From: Novosphingopyxis sp038234155
GTDB lineage: Bacteria; Pseudomonadota; Alphaproteobacteria; Sphingomonadales; Sphingomonadaceae
Assembly (NCBI GenBank): GCA_038234155.1
Contig: JBBSUT010000073.1
Coordinates: 1 to 12,356, forward strand
Direction of reading: 5' to 3'
DNA length: 12,356 nt
The notes under the pieces were generated by a model. The model was not told where the DNA came from, made no database searches, and was given only the letters and a program-made list of their open reading frames with translations. Made by a program: the position numbers and the translations under genes. Below, piece by piece: positions 1-7,392 of the stretch. Positions within the stretch are counted from its first letter, which is position 1. The number at the start of each line of letters is the position of its first letter.

Positions 1-162
1 GTATTCTTTTTCAAGCGAACCGGCCGGCGCGTGTTCAAGATGGCGCCGATCCATCATCATTTTGAACAACTGGGCTGGTCCGAACCCACGGTGGTGATCC
101 GCTTCTGGATCATCAGCCTGGTACTGGCGCTGGCCGGCCTGTCCACGTTGAAGCTGAGATGA
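1..162 (+). CDS. mraY: Phospho-N-acetylmuramoyl-pentapeptide transferase, C-terminal 53 residues
   Basis: Only the 3' end is present; the reading frame is open at base 1 and stops at 160-162. MraY is the polytopic inner-membrane enzyme that transfers phospho-MurNAc-pentapeptide from UDP to undecaprenyl phosphate, giving lipid I. The fragment carries the family's most recognisable C-terminal block, MAPIHHHFE at fragment residues 14-22 followed by GWSE at 25-28. This is the cytoplasmic HHH loop that contributes to the active site. After it comes a last hydrophobic segment (about residues 35-50) and a short basic end, LKLR, as is normal for MraY. The stop overlaps the murD start in an ATGA, as expected for the mraY-murD order of dcw clusters. 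Identification is firm; nothing can be said about the missing N-terminal part. Confidence 0.96.
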   Translation, partial: VFFFKRTGRRVFKMAPIHHHFEQLGWSEPTVVIRFWIISLVLALAGLSTLKLR

Positions 163-1472
163 TCACGAGCCCCGCCTTTTCCGGCAAACATTATGCGGTG
201 CTCGGGCTGGCACGGTCCGGCCTGGCGGCGTTAGATGCGCTGGTGGCGAGCGGGGCGCGCGTCACCGCCTGGGACGGGCAGCCCGATCAGCGCGCGCTGG
301 CCGAAGGTACGGCGCAGATCGAAGACCTGCTGACCGCAGACATGGCCGCGTTCGACGCCATCATTGTCTCGCCCGGGGTCCCGCTCAACACCAATCCGAT
401 CGCCGCGCGGGCGCGGGATGCGGGTTTGCCCATCATCGGCGATATCGAGCTGTTCGCGCAGGCGCGCGCCAGTCTACCGCCGCATAAGCTGATCGGCATC
501 ACCGGCACCAATGGCAAATCCACCACCACCGCGCTGATCGATCATATGCTGCGCTGTGCAGGCCGGCACAGCCTGATGGCCGGCAACATCGGGCTGCCGA
601 CCCTGTCGCGCGTTCCGCTGACACCGAATGCGGCGGGCGAGGGGGTCTACGTCCTCGAACTGTCGAGCTATCAGATCGATCTGACACGTACGCTGGATTG
701 CGATGTGGCGGTGCTGCTCAATATCACACCCGATCATCTGGATCGCTACGAGGGGTTCGAAGCCTATGCCGCGTCCAAGGCGCGGTTGTTCGCGATGCAA
801 GGCGATGGGCAAGATGCGGTGATCGGGATCGGTGACGCCGCATCAGCCGCAATCGTGCGCGCGCTTGGCCGTCCGTCGCGCCATATGACAAAGATAGCGC
901 CGGGCGTGTGCATGGACCAGTCGCGCTGGCCATCGCTGCAGGGACCGCACAATGCGCAGAACGCGCTGGCTGCAATTGCGGTGTGCGAGGCGCTCGGGGT
1001 GGACCGGGACGCGATCGATCGCGGACTGGAGAGCTTTGCCGGACTTCCGCACAGGCTCGAACGGCTGGGCGATCATAATGGCGTGGCGTTCGTCAACGAC
1101 AGCAAGGCCACTAATCCGGCCTCTACCGCGCCCGCGCTGGCCGCGTTCGACCGCATTCGCTGGATCGTCGGCGGCCTGCCAAAGGACGACAATCTGGACG
1201 AATGCGCCCCAAATTTCGGTCATGTCGTCAAAGCCTATACGATCGGCGATGCCGGCCCGGTCTACGCCCGGCAACTGGCGGAATTTATGGAGGTGGACGA
1301 AAGCGAGATGTTGACCACCGCCGTGCGCCGCGCGGTGCGCGATGCCGTGCCTGGCGATACTATCCTATTGTCGCCAGCCTGCGCGAGCTTCGATCAGTTT
1401 CGCGATTTCGAGGCGCGAGGCGATTGCTTTCGGGAAGCGGTGTCGATCTACGCGGGGGGCGCGAATGGCTGA
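159..1472 (+). CDS. murD: UDP-N-acetylmuramoyl-L-alanine:D-glutamate ligase
   Basis: Cytoplasmic Mur ligase that adds D-glutamate to UDP-MurNAc-L-Ala with ATP, the second amino acid of the stem peptide. The protein has 437 residues, normal for MurD. The N-terminal Rossmann-type domain begins with the UDP-binding stretch VLGLARSGLAAL (14-25). The ATP P-loop is GITGTNGKSTT (113-123). Other ligase-family motifs are ELSSYQID (167-174), NITPDHLDRY (188-197), the SKARLF block with the probable carbamylated lysine K207, GPHNAQNALAA (262-272), and VNDSKATNP (312-320), which opens the C-terminal domain. LLSPACASFDQF (403-414) and GDCF (421-424) close it. The start at 159 gives ATGA overlap with mraY and begins just before the fold; no strong Shine-Dalgarno is visible, so translation is probably coupled. 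All catalytic motifs are intact. Confidence 0.97.
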   Translation: MITSPAFSGKHYAVLGLARSGLAALDALVASGARVTAWDGQPDQRALAEGTAQIEDLLTADMAAFDAIIVSPGVPLNTNPIAARARDAGLPIIGDIELFAQARASLPPHKLIGITGTNGKSTTTALIDHMLRCAGRHSLMAGNIGLPTLSRVPLTPNAAGEGVYVLELSSYQIDLTRTLDCDVAVLLNITPDHLDRYEGFEAYAASKARLFAMQGDGQDAVIGIGDAASAAIVRALGRPSRHMTKIAPGVCMDQSRWPSLQGPHNAQNALAAIAVCEALGVDRDAIDRGLESFAGLPHRLERLGDHNGVAFVNDSKATNPASTAPALAAFDRIRWIVGGLPKDDNLDECAPNFGHVVKAYTIGDAGPVYARQLAEFMEVDESEMLTTAVRRAVRDAVPGDTILLSPACASFDQFRDFEARGDCFREAVSIYAGGANG

Positions 1473-2688
1473 GCATGGACCCAAGCATCTGGCCGGCGCC
1501 ATAGCCGCGCGGGGGCGCGAGACGATGGAGAACCGACTCGGTCGTGCCGATCGCTCGGCCATCGGCGTGTGGTTCTGGGAACTAGACCGGGTGTTGCTGG
1601 GCCTGATCGTGGTGTTGATCGCAATCGGCCTGCTGGCGGTCGCGGCAGCGTCTCCCGCTACCGCGCAGCGATTGTCGAGCAGCAGTGTGACGCTCGATCC
1701 GCTGTATTTTTTTTATAGGCAGTTGATGTGGGTTTCGCTGGCGATCCCGACGATGCTGCTCGTATCCATGTTACCCAAAGCCGAGGCGCGGCGCTTTGCT
1801 ATCATCGCCTTTTGCGTGTTTTTCGTGCTGCTTCTCATGGTGCCGGTTGTGGGCAGCGAGGTGAACGGTTCGAAACGCTGGATCGGCCCCGGCTTTGCCA
1901 ACGTGCAGCCGAGCGAGTTTCTGAAACCCTTCTTTGCCGTCACCATGGCGTGGATCCTGAGCTGGAAGGGCAAAGAGCCAAGCATACCTGTCATACCGCT
2001 GACGCTGGCTATTACCGGCATCATCGCCGTGTTGCTTATGAGCCAGCCCGATCTGGGGCAGACCATTATCTTTTGCGGGATATGGTTCACTCTGATGCTG
2101 GTCGGCGGCATGTCGTTCCGCCTGCTTGGCGGGCTGGTGCTGGCGGGCGTGGTGCTGCTGGGCGCGGCCTATATGTTCTATCCCGTCGCCACGCAGCGGA
2201 TCGATACCTGGCTTTTCGGCGGAGAGACCAATGATCAGATTATGCTGGCCTATCGCACCATCACCGCCGGTGGCCTGGTCGGCGTGGGGCCGGGGCTGGG
2301 CGTGGAGAAATTTCATCTGCCCGAGGCGCATACCGATTATATTTTCTCCGTGATCGGAGAGGAATTCGGCATTCTGCCCTGCATCGCGATTGCGCTGGTG
2401 TTCCTGGCGATTATCGTGCGCGTGCTGGTGCGGCTGCTCGACGAGGAGAACCGTTTCGTCATCCTGGCGGCGACGGGACTGGTGGCGCAGTTCGGCGGCC
2501 AGGCGCTGATCAACATGGCGGTGAACCTGCAGCTGTTTCCGTCCAAGGGCATGACGCTGCCGTTCATCAGCTATGGCGGATCGTCGCTGATCGCCATTGG
2601 CATTGGCATGGGGCTGCTGCTGGCCTTCACCAAGCGAAACCCGTATCTTGACCGCTCCCGCTATATCATGAAGGGCGCAGGTGGATGA
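1465..2688 (+). CDS. ftsW: Septal peptidoglycan glycosyltransferase, SEDS family
   Basis: Inner-membrane SEDS protein (407 residues from this start) that polymerises lipid II into glycan strands at the septum together with its class B PBP partner FtsI. About ten hydrophobic segments are visible, the first near residues 43-63 and the last near 372-390. Family blocks are NGSKRWIG (134-141), QPSEFLK (148-154), SQPDLGQT (193-200), EAHTDYIFSVIGEE (287-300) and KGMTLPFISYGGSS (361-374). D291 in AHTDYIF matches the aspartate known to be essential in E. coli FtsW (D297). The start at 1465 overlaps the end of murD by 8 bases; no clear Shine-Dalgarno precedes it. A second in-frame ATG at 1525 would remove 20 residues of the polar N-terminal tail and is a real alternative. 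RodA is less likely given the dcw context. Confidence 0.96.
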   Translation: MAEHGPKHLAGAIAARGRETMENRLGRADRSAIGVWFWELDRVLLGLIVVLIAIGLLAVAAASPATAQRLSSSSVTLDPLYFFYRQLMWVSLAIPTMLLVSMLPKAEARRFAIIAFCVFFVLLLMVPVVGSEVNGSKRWIGPGFANVQPSEFLKPFFAVTMAWILSWKGKEPSIPVIPLTLAITGIIAVLLMSQPDLGQTIIFCGIWFTLMLVGGMSFRLLGGLVLAGVVLLGAAYMFYPVATQRIDTWLFGGETNDQIMLAYRTITAGGLVGVGPGLGVEKFHLPEAHTDYIFSVIGEEFGILPCIAIALVFLAIIVRVLVRLLDEENRFVILAATGLVAQFGGQALINMAVNLQLFPSKGMTLPFISYGGSSLIAIGIGMGLLLAFTKRNPYLDRSRYIMKGAGG

Positions 2689-3869
2689 GCGTGACCAAAC
2701 ATTTCGTCCTCGCCGCTGGCGGTACCGGCGGGCATATGGTGCCCGCGCATGCGCTTGCGCGGGAGCTGGAGCGTCGCGGCCACCGGGTCGCGCTGGTGAC
2801 CGATGTGCGAGGATCCAGGATCCCGGCCATTTTCGACGATACCGAAGTCCATATTTTGCCCGCCGGGCGGCTGACCAGCAATCCCTTGAGCTGGCCCGGC
2901 GCGCTGGGCGCGATCTGGAAGGGCCGCGCCATGGCCCGCCAGCTCTACAGCACCTTTCGCCCAACTGCCGTGGTTGGCTTCGGCGGCTATCCCGCGTTTC
3001 CTGCGCTGCTGGGCGCGTTTGCAGACCACATTCCCACGGTGATCCACGAGCAAAACGCCGTGCTGGGCCGGGTCAACCGGCTGGTCGCGCGCAAAGTGAA
3101 CGCGATTGCCACCAGTTATCCCGATGTCGAGCGACTGGCCAACAGGCAAAAGGACAAGGTCCATCTGGTCGGCAATCCGGTGCGCGCCGAAGTGCTGGCA
3201 ATCCGGGACGAGCCCTATCCGCCGCTGTTTGAGGACGGGATTTTTCGGGTGCTCGTTACCGGCGGCAGTCAGGGCGCGACCATATTGTCTGAGGTTGTGC
3301 CGGATGCGCTGGCCATGCTGCCCGTTGCACTGCGCCGCCGGCTGCAGGTGACCCAGCAATGCCGCTCCGAGGACATCGAGCCGGTGCGTGCGGTCTATGC
3401 CGAGAACGAGATTCCAGCCGAGCTCGCCACCTATCTGCCGGACCTGCCCGAGCGGCTCGGCTGGGCGCATCTTGTGATCGGCCGCGCAGGCGCATCGACG
3501 ATCGCCGAACTCACCGCCGCGGGCCGCCCTGCGATCCTCGTTCCGCTGCCGATTGCAACGGACGACCACCAGACCGCCAATGTGCGCGAAATGGTGGCCG
3601 CCGGCGGCGCACGATCGATTCCGCAGCCGCGATTTCTGCCCAAGGAGGTCGCCAAGCAGATACAGAAGATGGCGCTGAAGACCGGCAGCCTGGAAAATGC
3701 CGCGCGGGCCGCGCGCAGTTGCGGCCGCCCCGATGCGGTCTCGGATCTGGCCGATCTGGTGGAAAGCTTCGGCGCTGCGCCGCTGGTCGAGCCGATGAAG
3801 ACGCGCGACGCTGCGCCCGCGCGCCCGATGGGATCGGCCAGTCCTGCCTTTGCCCGGGACGCCTGCTGA
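2685..3869 (+). CDS. murG: UDP-GlcNAc:lipid I N-acetylglucosaminyltransferase
   Basis: Peripheral membrane GT-B (GT28) enzyme on the cytoplasmic face that adds GlcNAc to lipid I, producing lipid II for FtsW and other polymerases. Glycine-rich loop 1 is GGTGGH (12-17) and loop 2 is GFGGYPAFPALLGA (98-111). HEQNAVLGRVNR (121-132) is a typical conserved block. The second Rossmann domain opens with VTGGSQGA (191-198). The UDP-GlcNAc pocket is IGRAGASTIAEL (265-276) and PLPIATDDHQTANV (287-300). Start: ATGA overlap with ftsW and an AAGGG (2671-2675) nine bases upstream. At 394 residues it is longer than E. coli MurG (355). About 30 residues after roughly position 364, rich in Ala, Pro and Arg, extend beyond the usual fold and look unstructured. 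Confidence 0.97.
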   Translation: MSVTKHFVLAAGGTGGHMVPAHALARELERRGHRVALVTDVRGSRIPAIFDDTEVHILPAGRLTSNPLSWPGALGAIWKGRAMARQLYSTFRPTAVVGFGGYPAFPALLGAFADHIPTVIHEQNAVLGRVNRLVARKVNAIATSYPDVERLANRQKDKVHLVGNPVRAEVLAIRDEPYPPLFEDGIFRVLVTGGSQGATILSEVVPDALAMLPVALRRRLQVTQQCRSEDIEPVRAVYAENEIPAELATYLPDLPERLGWAHLVIGRAGASTIAELTAAGRPAILVPLPIATDDHQTANVREMVAAGGARSIPQPRFLPKEVAKQIQKMALKTGSLENAARAARSCGRPDAVSDLADLVESFGAAPLVEPMKTRDAAPARPMGSASPAFARDAC

Positions 3870-5299
3870 TGCGCGAAGTTCCCAAGGATATCGGCACCGT
3901 GCATTTTGTCGGCATCGGCGGCATTGGCATGTCCGGTATCGCCGAGGTGATGTGCAATCTGGGGTACAAGGTGCAAGGCTCGGACATGGCAGAAGGAGCC
4001 ACCGTTCGGCGGCTGCGCACGCTGGGCATCGACGTGGCCGTGGGCCACGCGCCCGAGAACGTGGCAGGCGCGTCGGTCGTGGTCACCTCTACGGCTGTGA
4101 AGCGCGACAACCCTGAGGTGCGCGCTGCGCTCGATGCACGCATCCCGGTGGTGCGCCGCGCTGAGATGCTGGCCGAGTTGATGCGTCTGAAATATTGCGT
4201 GGCAGTGGCCGGCACGCACGGCAAGACCACGACCACCTCGCTGGTCGCCTGCCTGCTCGATGCCGGCGGGATTGATCCGACCGTGATCAACGGCGGCATC
4301 ATCAACCGCTACGGCAGTAACGCACGCATCGGTGATGGCGACTGGATGGTGGTGGAGGCCGACGAGAGCGACGGCAGCTTCCTGCGGCTGGACGGCACCT
4401 ATGCCATCGTGACCAACATCGATCCCGAACACCTCGATCATTACGGCGATTTCGATGCTATCAAGAAGGCCTTTTTGGAGTTTATCGAGAACGTGCCTTT
4501 CTACGGCGCGGCGATCCTGTGCGTCGATCATCAGGAGGTGCAGGCGCTGCTCCCGAAGATTCGCGATCGGCGTACGGTGACCTACGGGTTCAGCGCGCAG
4601 GCCGACATCCGGGGAGAGAATGTGCGGCCTTATCCAGGCGGTAACCGGTTTGACGTGACCGTGCGTGCGCGCGACGGATCGCTGCGTCACATAGCCGATA
4701 TCGATCTGCCGATGGCCGGGCGGCACAATGTTCAAAATGCGCTGGCCGCCATCGCTGTGGCGATCGAGATGGAGATGGACGACGGCGCCATAGCTAATGG
4801 TTTTGCCAGGTTCGATGGCGTGCGCCGCCGCTTTACCAAGGTCGGCAGCATCGCGATGGAAGGCGGCGAGGTGACCGTCATCGATGATTACGGACATCAT
4901 CCGGTTGAGATACGCGCGGTCCTGAGCGCCGCGCGCGAAGGGGTGCAGGGCCGGGTGATTGCGGTGATGCAACCGCACCGATTCAGCCGTTTGGCCGATC
5001 ATATGGATGCGTTTCAAACCAGCTTCAACGATGCCGATGTGGTGTTGGTAACACCGGTCTACGCGGCCAATGAGTGCCCGATCCCCGGCGTCGATTCCGC
5101 CGCGCTGGTGAACGGCGCGCGCGACCGGGGGCACCGCGACGTGGCGCTGGTGGAGGATGAAACCGAGCTGGCGCGCTGTCTGGCCGCGATCATCGGGCCG
5201 GGCGACATGATCGTATGTTTGGGAGCGGGCGACATCACCATCTGGGCCGCAGAACTGGCACCGGCGATCAGCGAACGACTGGAGCGTGCACATGTTTGA
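3869..5299 (+). CDS. murC: UDP-N-acetylmuramate:L-alanine ligase
   Basis: Cytoplasmic ATP-dependent ligase adding L-Ala to UDP-MurNAc, the first step of stem-peptide assembly; 476 residues, normal for the family. Motifs in order: nucleotide/UDP loop VGIGGIGMSGIAE (14-26), P-loop AGTHGKTTTTS (114-124), EADESDGSF (163-171), NIDPEHLDHYGDF (183-195), GRHNVQNALAA (284-294), FDGVRRRF (315-322), DDYGHHPVEI (339-348), QPHRFSR (368-374) and LGAGDI (451-456). FDGVRRRF and YGHHP distinguish MurC from the other Mur ligases. The open frame extends far upstream inside murG, but the fold begins at the ATG at 3869. That ATG sits in a TGATG one-base overlap with murG and has GGGA (3856-3859) nine bases upstream. 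Confidence 0.97.
   Translation: MREVPKDIGTVHFVGIGGIGMSGIAEVMCNLGYKVQGSDMAEGATVRRLRTLGIDVAVGHAPENVAGASVVVTSTAVKRDNPEVRAALDARIPVVRRAEMLAELMRLKYCVAVAGTHGKTTTTSLVACLLDAGGIDPTVINGGIINRYGSNARIGDGDWMVVEADESDGSFLRLDGTYAIVTNIDPEHLDHYGDFDAIKKAFLEFIENVPFYGAAILCVDHQEVQALLPKIRDRRTVTYGFSAQADIRGENVRPYPGGNRFDVTVRARDGSLRHIADIDLPMAGRHNVQNALAAIAVAIEMEMDDGAIANGFARFDGVRRRFTKVGSIAMEGGEVTVIDDYGHHPVEIRAVLSAAREGVQGRVIAVMQPHRFSRLADHMDAFQTSFNDADVVLVTPVYAANECPIPGVDSAALVNGARDRGHRDVALVEDETELARCLAAIIGPGDMIVCLGAGDITIWAAELAPAISERLERAHV
5281..5284 (+). promoter_or_regulatory. Shine-Dalgarno of the small gene between murC and murB
   Basis: GGAG lies in the last codons of murC, seven bases before the ATG at 5292 and only one base before the in-frame GTG at 5286. 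The spacing therefore favours ATG 5292 as the start of the small gene. A four-base match inside coding sequence is modest evidence by itself. Confidence 0.5.
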
Positions 5300-5480
5300 G
5301 ATGATGGCCCTGGGCATCGCGCTGCAGCGCGCCATGATTGATGCGCAGCGCAAGCGGCTCGGCATAGTCGAGGATGCGCTGGACCGGATGAGCGAAGGCG
5401 ATACGCCGCTGGCGAGCATGGCCGGGCGCCAGGCCAAGGCGTGGAAATTCTGGGCGCGCTTCTGGGGGGAGCAGCCGTGA
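5292..5480 (+). CDS. Small uncharacterised protein between murC and murB
   Basis: A 62-residue protein that I do not recognise. It overlaps the end of murC by 8 bases and its stop overlaps the murB GTG start in a GTGA. It therefore fills the space between two coupled genes exactly, which is good evidence that it is translated. Residues 1-36 look continuously helical: a hydrophobic start (MFEMMALGIAL), then a charged stretch with KRLG and EDALDRM. The C-terminal part is basic and aromatic (AWKFWARFWGEQP, 50-62), with three Trp and two Phe, which could touch membrane or a partner. There is no signal peptide, no clear transmembrane helix and no Cys. Codon usage resembles the neighbours, so recent transfer is unlikely. 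A role in precursor synthesis or division is inferred from location only. GTG 5286 would add two residues. Confidence 0.72.
   Translation: MFEMMALGIALQRAMIDAQRKRLGIVEDALDRMSEGDTPLASMAGRQAKAWKFWARFWGEQP
5464..5471 (+). promoter_or_regulatory. Shine-Dalgarno of murB
   Basis: GGGGGGAG, within the last codons of the small gene, ends five bases before the GTG at 5477. The next ATG (5492) would be 20 bases away, so this site selects the GTG as the murB start. Confidence 0.7.
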
Positions 5481-6448
5481 GCGCCGCTGCCATGTCCTCG
5501 CATGATGCCCCCCCTGATATCAGGCCCAATCGCTTGCCCGAAAGCGTACCCGAAACCGTGCCGGCGCTGGATGGGTCGCTGACGCGGCACGGTAGTTTGG
5601 CCGATTTTATTTGGTTTCGCACCGGCGGCCCGGCCGATTGGCTGGCGCGGCCGGCCAGCGTGGGGGACCTGTCGCGTTTTCTGGCGGACTTGACGGATAT
5701 GGATGCCGACGTGCCCGTGATGGCCGTGGGAGTTGGATCCAATCTTATTGTTCGCGACGGCGGCATCGCTGGCGTGGTCGTGCGCTTGCCCAAGGCGATG
5801 GGCAAGGTGCGCATCGAAGGCAAAACCCGCGTGCGCGCCGGCGCGGCGGCGATGGGCATAACGGTCGCCAGCGCCGCGCGCGATGCCGGGATTGCGGGCC
5901 TCGAATTCCTGCGCGGTATTCCCGGCACGACCGGCGGCGCGGTGCGCATGAATGCCGGCGCCTACGGCCGCGATTGCGCGGACATAATGATCGAGGCCAC
6001 CGTCGTGCTGCGCGACGGAACGGTCGAGATCTGGCCTGCCGAGCGCCTCGCCTTCTCCTATCGCCACAGTGCGCTGCCCGAAGGCGCGATCGTGGTCGAA
6101 GCCTTGTTTGAGGGGGTGGCCGGTGCTCCCAAGACCATCGGAGCGGAAATGGACCGGATCGCTGACGAACGCGAGGCATCGCAGCCGCTGCGCAGCCGCA
6201 CCGGCGGTTCCACTTTCAAAAACCCGCCGGGTCAGAAAGCCTGGGCGCTGGTGGACAAGGCGGGGTGCCGTGGGCTGAGGATAGGCGACGCGCAGGTGAG
6301 CGAGAAACACACGAATTTCCTGCTCAACACGGGCAACGCCAGCAGCGCCGATATCGAGGCGCTGGGCGAGGAAGTGCGCCGCCGGGTGCAGGCGGACAGT
6401 GGCATCGCTCTCGAATGGGAAATCCAGCGCGTGGGGCGGTCGGTATGA
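5477..6448 (+). CDS. murB: UDP-N-acetylenolpyruvoylglucosamine reductase
   Basis: Cytoplasmic FAD enzyme that reduces UDP-GlcNAc-enolpyruvate with NADPH to UDP-MurNAc. From the GTG it has 323 residues. FAD-binding blocks are FRTGGPADWL (47-56), VGVGSNLIVRDGGI (84-97) and GIPGTTGGAVRMNAGAYG (147-164). FSYRHS (193-198) is the YRxS signature of type II MurB. GSTFKNP (244-250) contains the catalytic serine S245. SEKHTNFL (275-282) and LEWEI (312-316), with the probable catalytic E315, complete the site. The first ~28 residues (Pro/Ser-rich) extend beyond the usual N-terminus. The GTG start rests on the GTGA overlap with the small gene and the strong purine tract at 5464-5471; ATG 5492 is the alternative. 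murB inside the dcw cluster is typical of alphaproteobacteria and unlike E. coli. Confidence 0.96.
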   Translation: MSAAAMSSHDAPPDIRPNRLPESVPETVPALDGSLTRHGSLADFIWFRTGGPADWLARPASVGDLSRFLADLTDMDADVPVMAVGVGSNLIVRDGGIAGVVVRLPKAMGKVRIEGKTRVRAGAAAMGITVASAARDAGIAGLEFLRGIPGTTGGAVRMNAGAYGRDCADIMIEATVVLRDGTVEIWPAERLAFSYRHSALPEGAIVVEALFEGVAGAPKTIGAEMDRIADEREASQPLRSRTGGSTFKNPPGQKAWALVDKAGCRGLRIGDAQVSEKHTNFLLNTGNASSADIEALGEEVRRRVQADSGIALEWEIQRVGRSV

Positions 6449-7392
6449 CAGGAAAACTTCACGTCGCCGTGCTGATGGGCGGTTGGTCGGCCGAGCGCGA
6501 CGTGTCGTTGATGTCTGGCAAGGGCGTCGCCGAGGCACTGGAATCGCGCGGGCATCAGGTGACGCGGATCGACATGGACCGCAATGTTGCCGCGGTGATC
6601 GCGGGGGTGCGCCCCGACGTCGTGTTCAACGCGCTGCACGGCACGCCGGGCGAGGACGGTCGTGTGCAGGGCATGCTCGATCTGATGCAGGTGCCCTATA
6701 CGCACAGCGGCATGACGACATCGGTCATTGCGATCGACAAGCAGCTGACCAAGAACGAACTGCTGCCGCACGGCATCCCCATGCCCGAGGGCAAGATCGT
6801 GACCAGCGAAAGCCTGTACGCGGCCGATCCGCTGCCCCGCCCCTATGTGCTGAAACCGGTGAACGAAGGCAGTTCGGTCGGCGTGGCGATCGTGCACAAT
6901 GAGGGCAATTACGGCAACCCCATCGGCCGTGATATCGCAGGCCCCTGGCAGAATTTCGATGCATTGCTCGCCGAGCCCTTCATCAAGGGGCGCGAGCTGA
7001 CGACGGCGGTGGTCGGCGGCACCCCGCTGATGGTGACCGAACTGGTCACCGCCAGCGGCTTCTACGACTACGACGCCAAATACACCGACGGCATAACCCA
7101 GCATGTCTGTCCGGCAGATATCCCGACCGACATCGCGGACTATTGCATGGAACTGGCGCTGAAGGCGCATCATATCCTCGGCTGCAAAGGTCCTTCGCGC
7201 TCCGATTTTCGCTGGGACGATACACTCGGCTGCGATGGTCTGTTCCTGCTCGAGGTCAACACCCAACCTGGAATGACGCCGTTCAGCCTGGTGCCCGAAC
7301 AGGCCAAGGCGGCGGGCATCGATTATGCCGAGCTGGTCGAGCGGATTGTGCGCGAGGCGCTAGGCGACGTTAACATGCGGGTAGCGCCGTGA
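6445..7392 (+). CDS. ddl: D-alanine:D-alanine ligase
   Basis: Cytoplasmic ATP-grasp ligase (315 residues) that makes D-Ala-D-Ala for the end of the pentapeptide. Motifs: GGWSAERDVSL (12-22) with E17 for the first D-Ala, ALHGTPGEDG (63-72), THSGM (86-90), the ATP-binding KPVNEGSSVGV (137-147), the omega-loop region YDYDAKYTDGITQ (207-219), KGPSRSDF (248-255), and the metal-binding LEVNTQPGMTPFSLVPEQA (269-287) with E270 and N272. The start at 6445 makes an ATGA overlap with murB, with GGGG (6433-6436) eight bases upstream; the frame is open further upstream but the N-terminal fold begins here. The KY pair in the omega loop is the normal D-Ala form, with no sign of a D-lactate or D-serine ligase. 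Confidence 0.96.
   Translation: MTGKLHVAVLMGGWSAERDVSLMSGKGVAEALESRGHQVTRIDMDRNVAAVIAGVRPDVVFNALHGTPGEDGRVQGMLDLMQVPYTHSGMTTSVIAIDKQLTKNELLPHGIPMPEGKIVTSESLYAADPLPRPYVLKPVNEGSSVGVAIVHNEGNYGNPIGRDIAGPWQNFDALLAEPFIKGRELTTAVVGGTPLMVTELVTASGFYDYDAKYTDGITQHVCPADIPTDIADYCMELALKAHHILGCKGPSRSDFRWDDTLGCDGLFLLEVNTQPGMTPFSLVPEQAKAAGIDYAELVERIVREALGDVNMRVAP

Noticed and set aside
2811..2824. Tandem GGATCC-type repeat in murG
   Set aside because: It encodes part of the conserved MurG N-terminal domain, and two copies of a six-base word are expected by chance.
1771..2964. 397-codon - strand frame across ftsW and murG
   Set aside because: Gln/His/Arg/Gly-rich antisense shadow without domain features; ftsW and murG are certain on the + strand.
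3359..3868. 170 extra codons upstream of the murC ATG in the same frame
   Set aside because: This is the +1 shadow of murG. MurC homology begins at the ATG at 3869, and the upstream translation is Arg/Pro-rich without a domain, so it is not a MurG-MurC fusion.
3431..6538. Very long (1035-codon) open frame on the - strand across murG, murC, the small gene, murB and ddl
   Set aside because: It lies antisense to five genes with clear family motifs. Its translation is rich in Arg, His, Ala and Gln with no recognisable domain, as expected for an antisense shadow in GC-rich codons. It crosses several gene boundaries.
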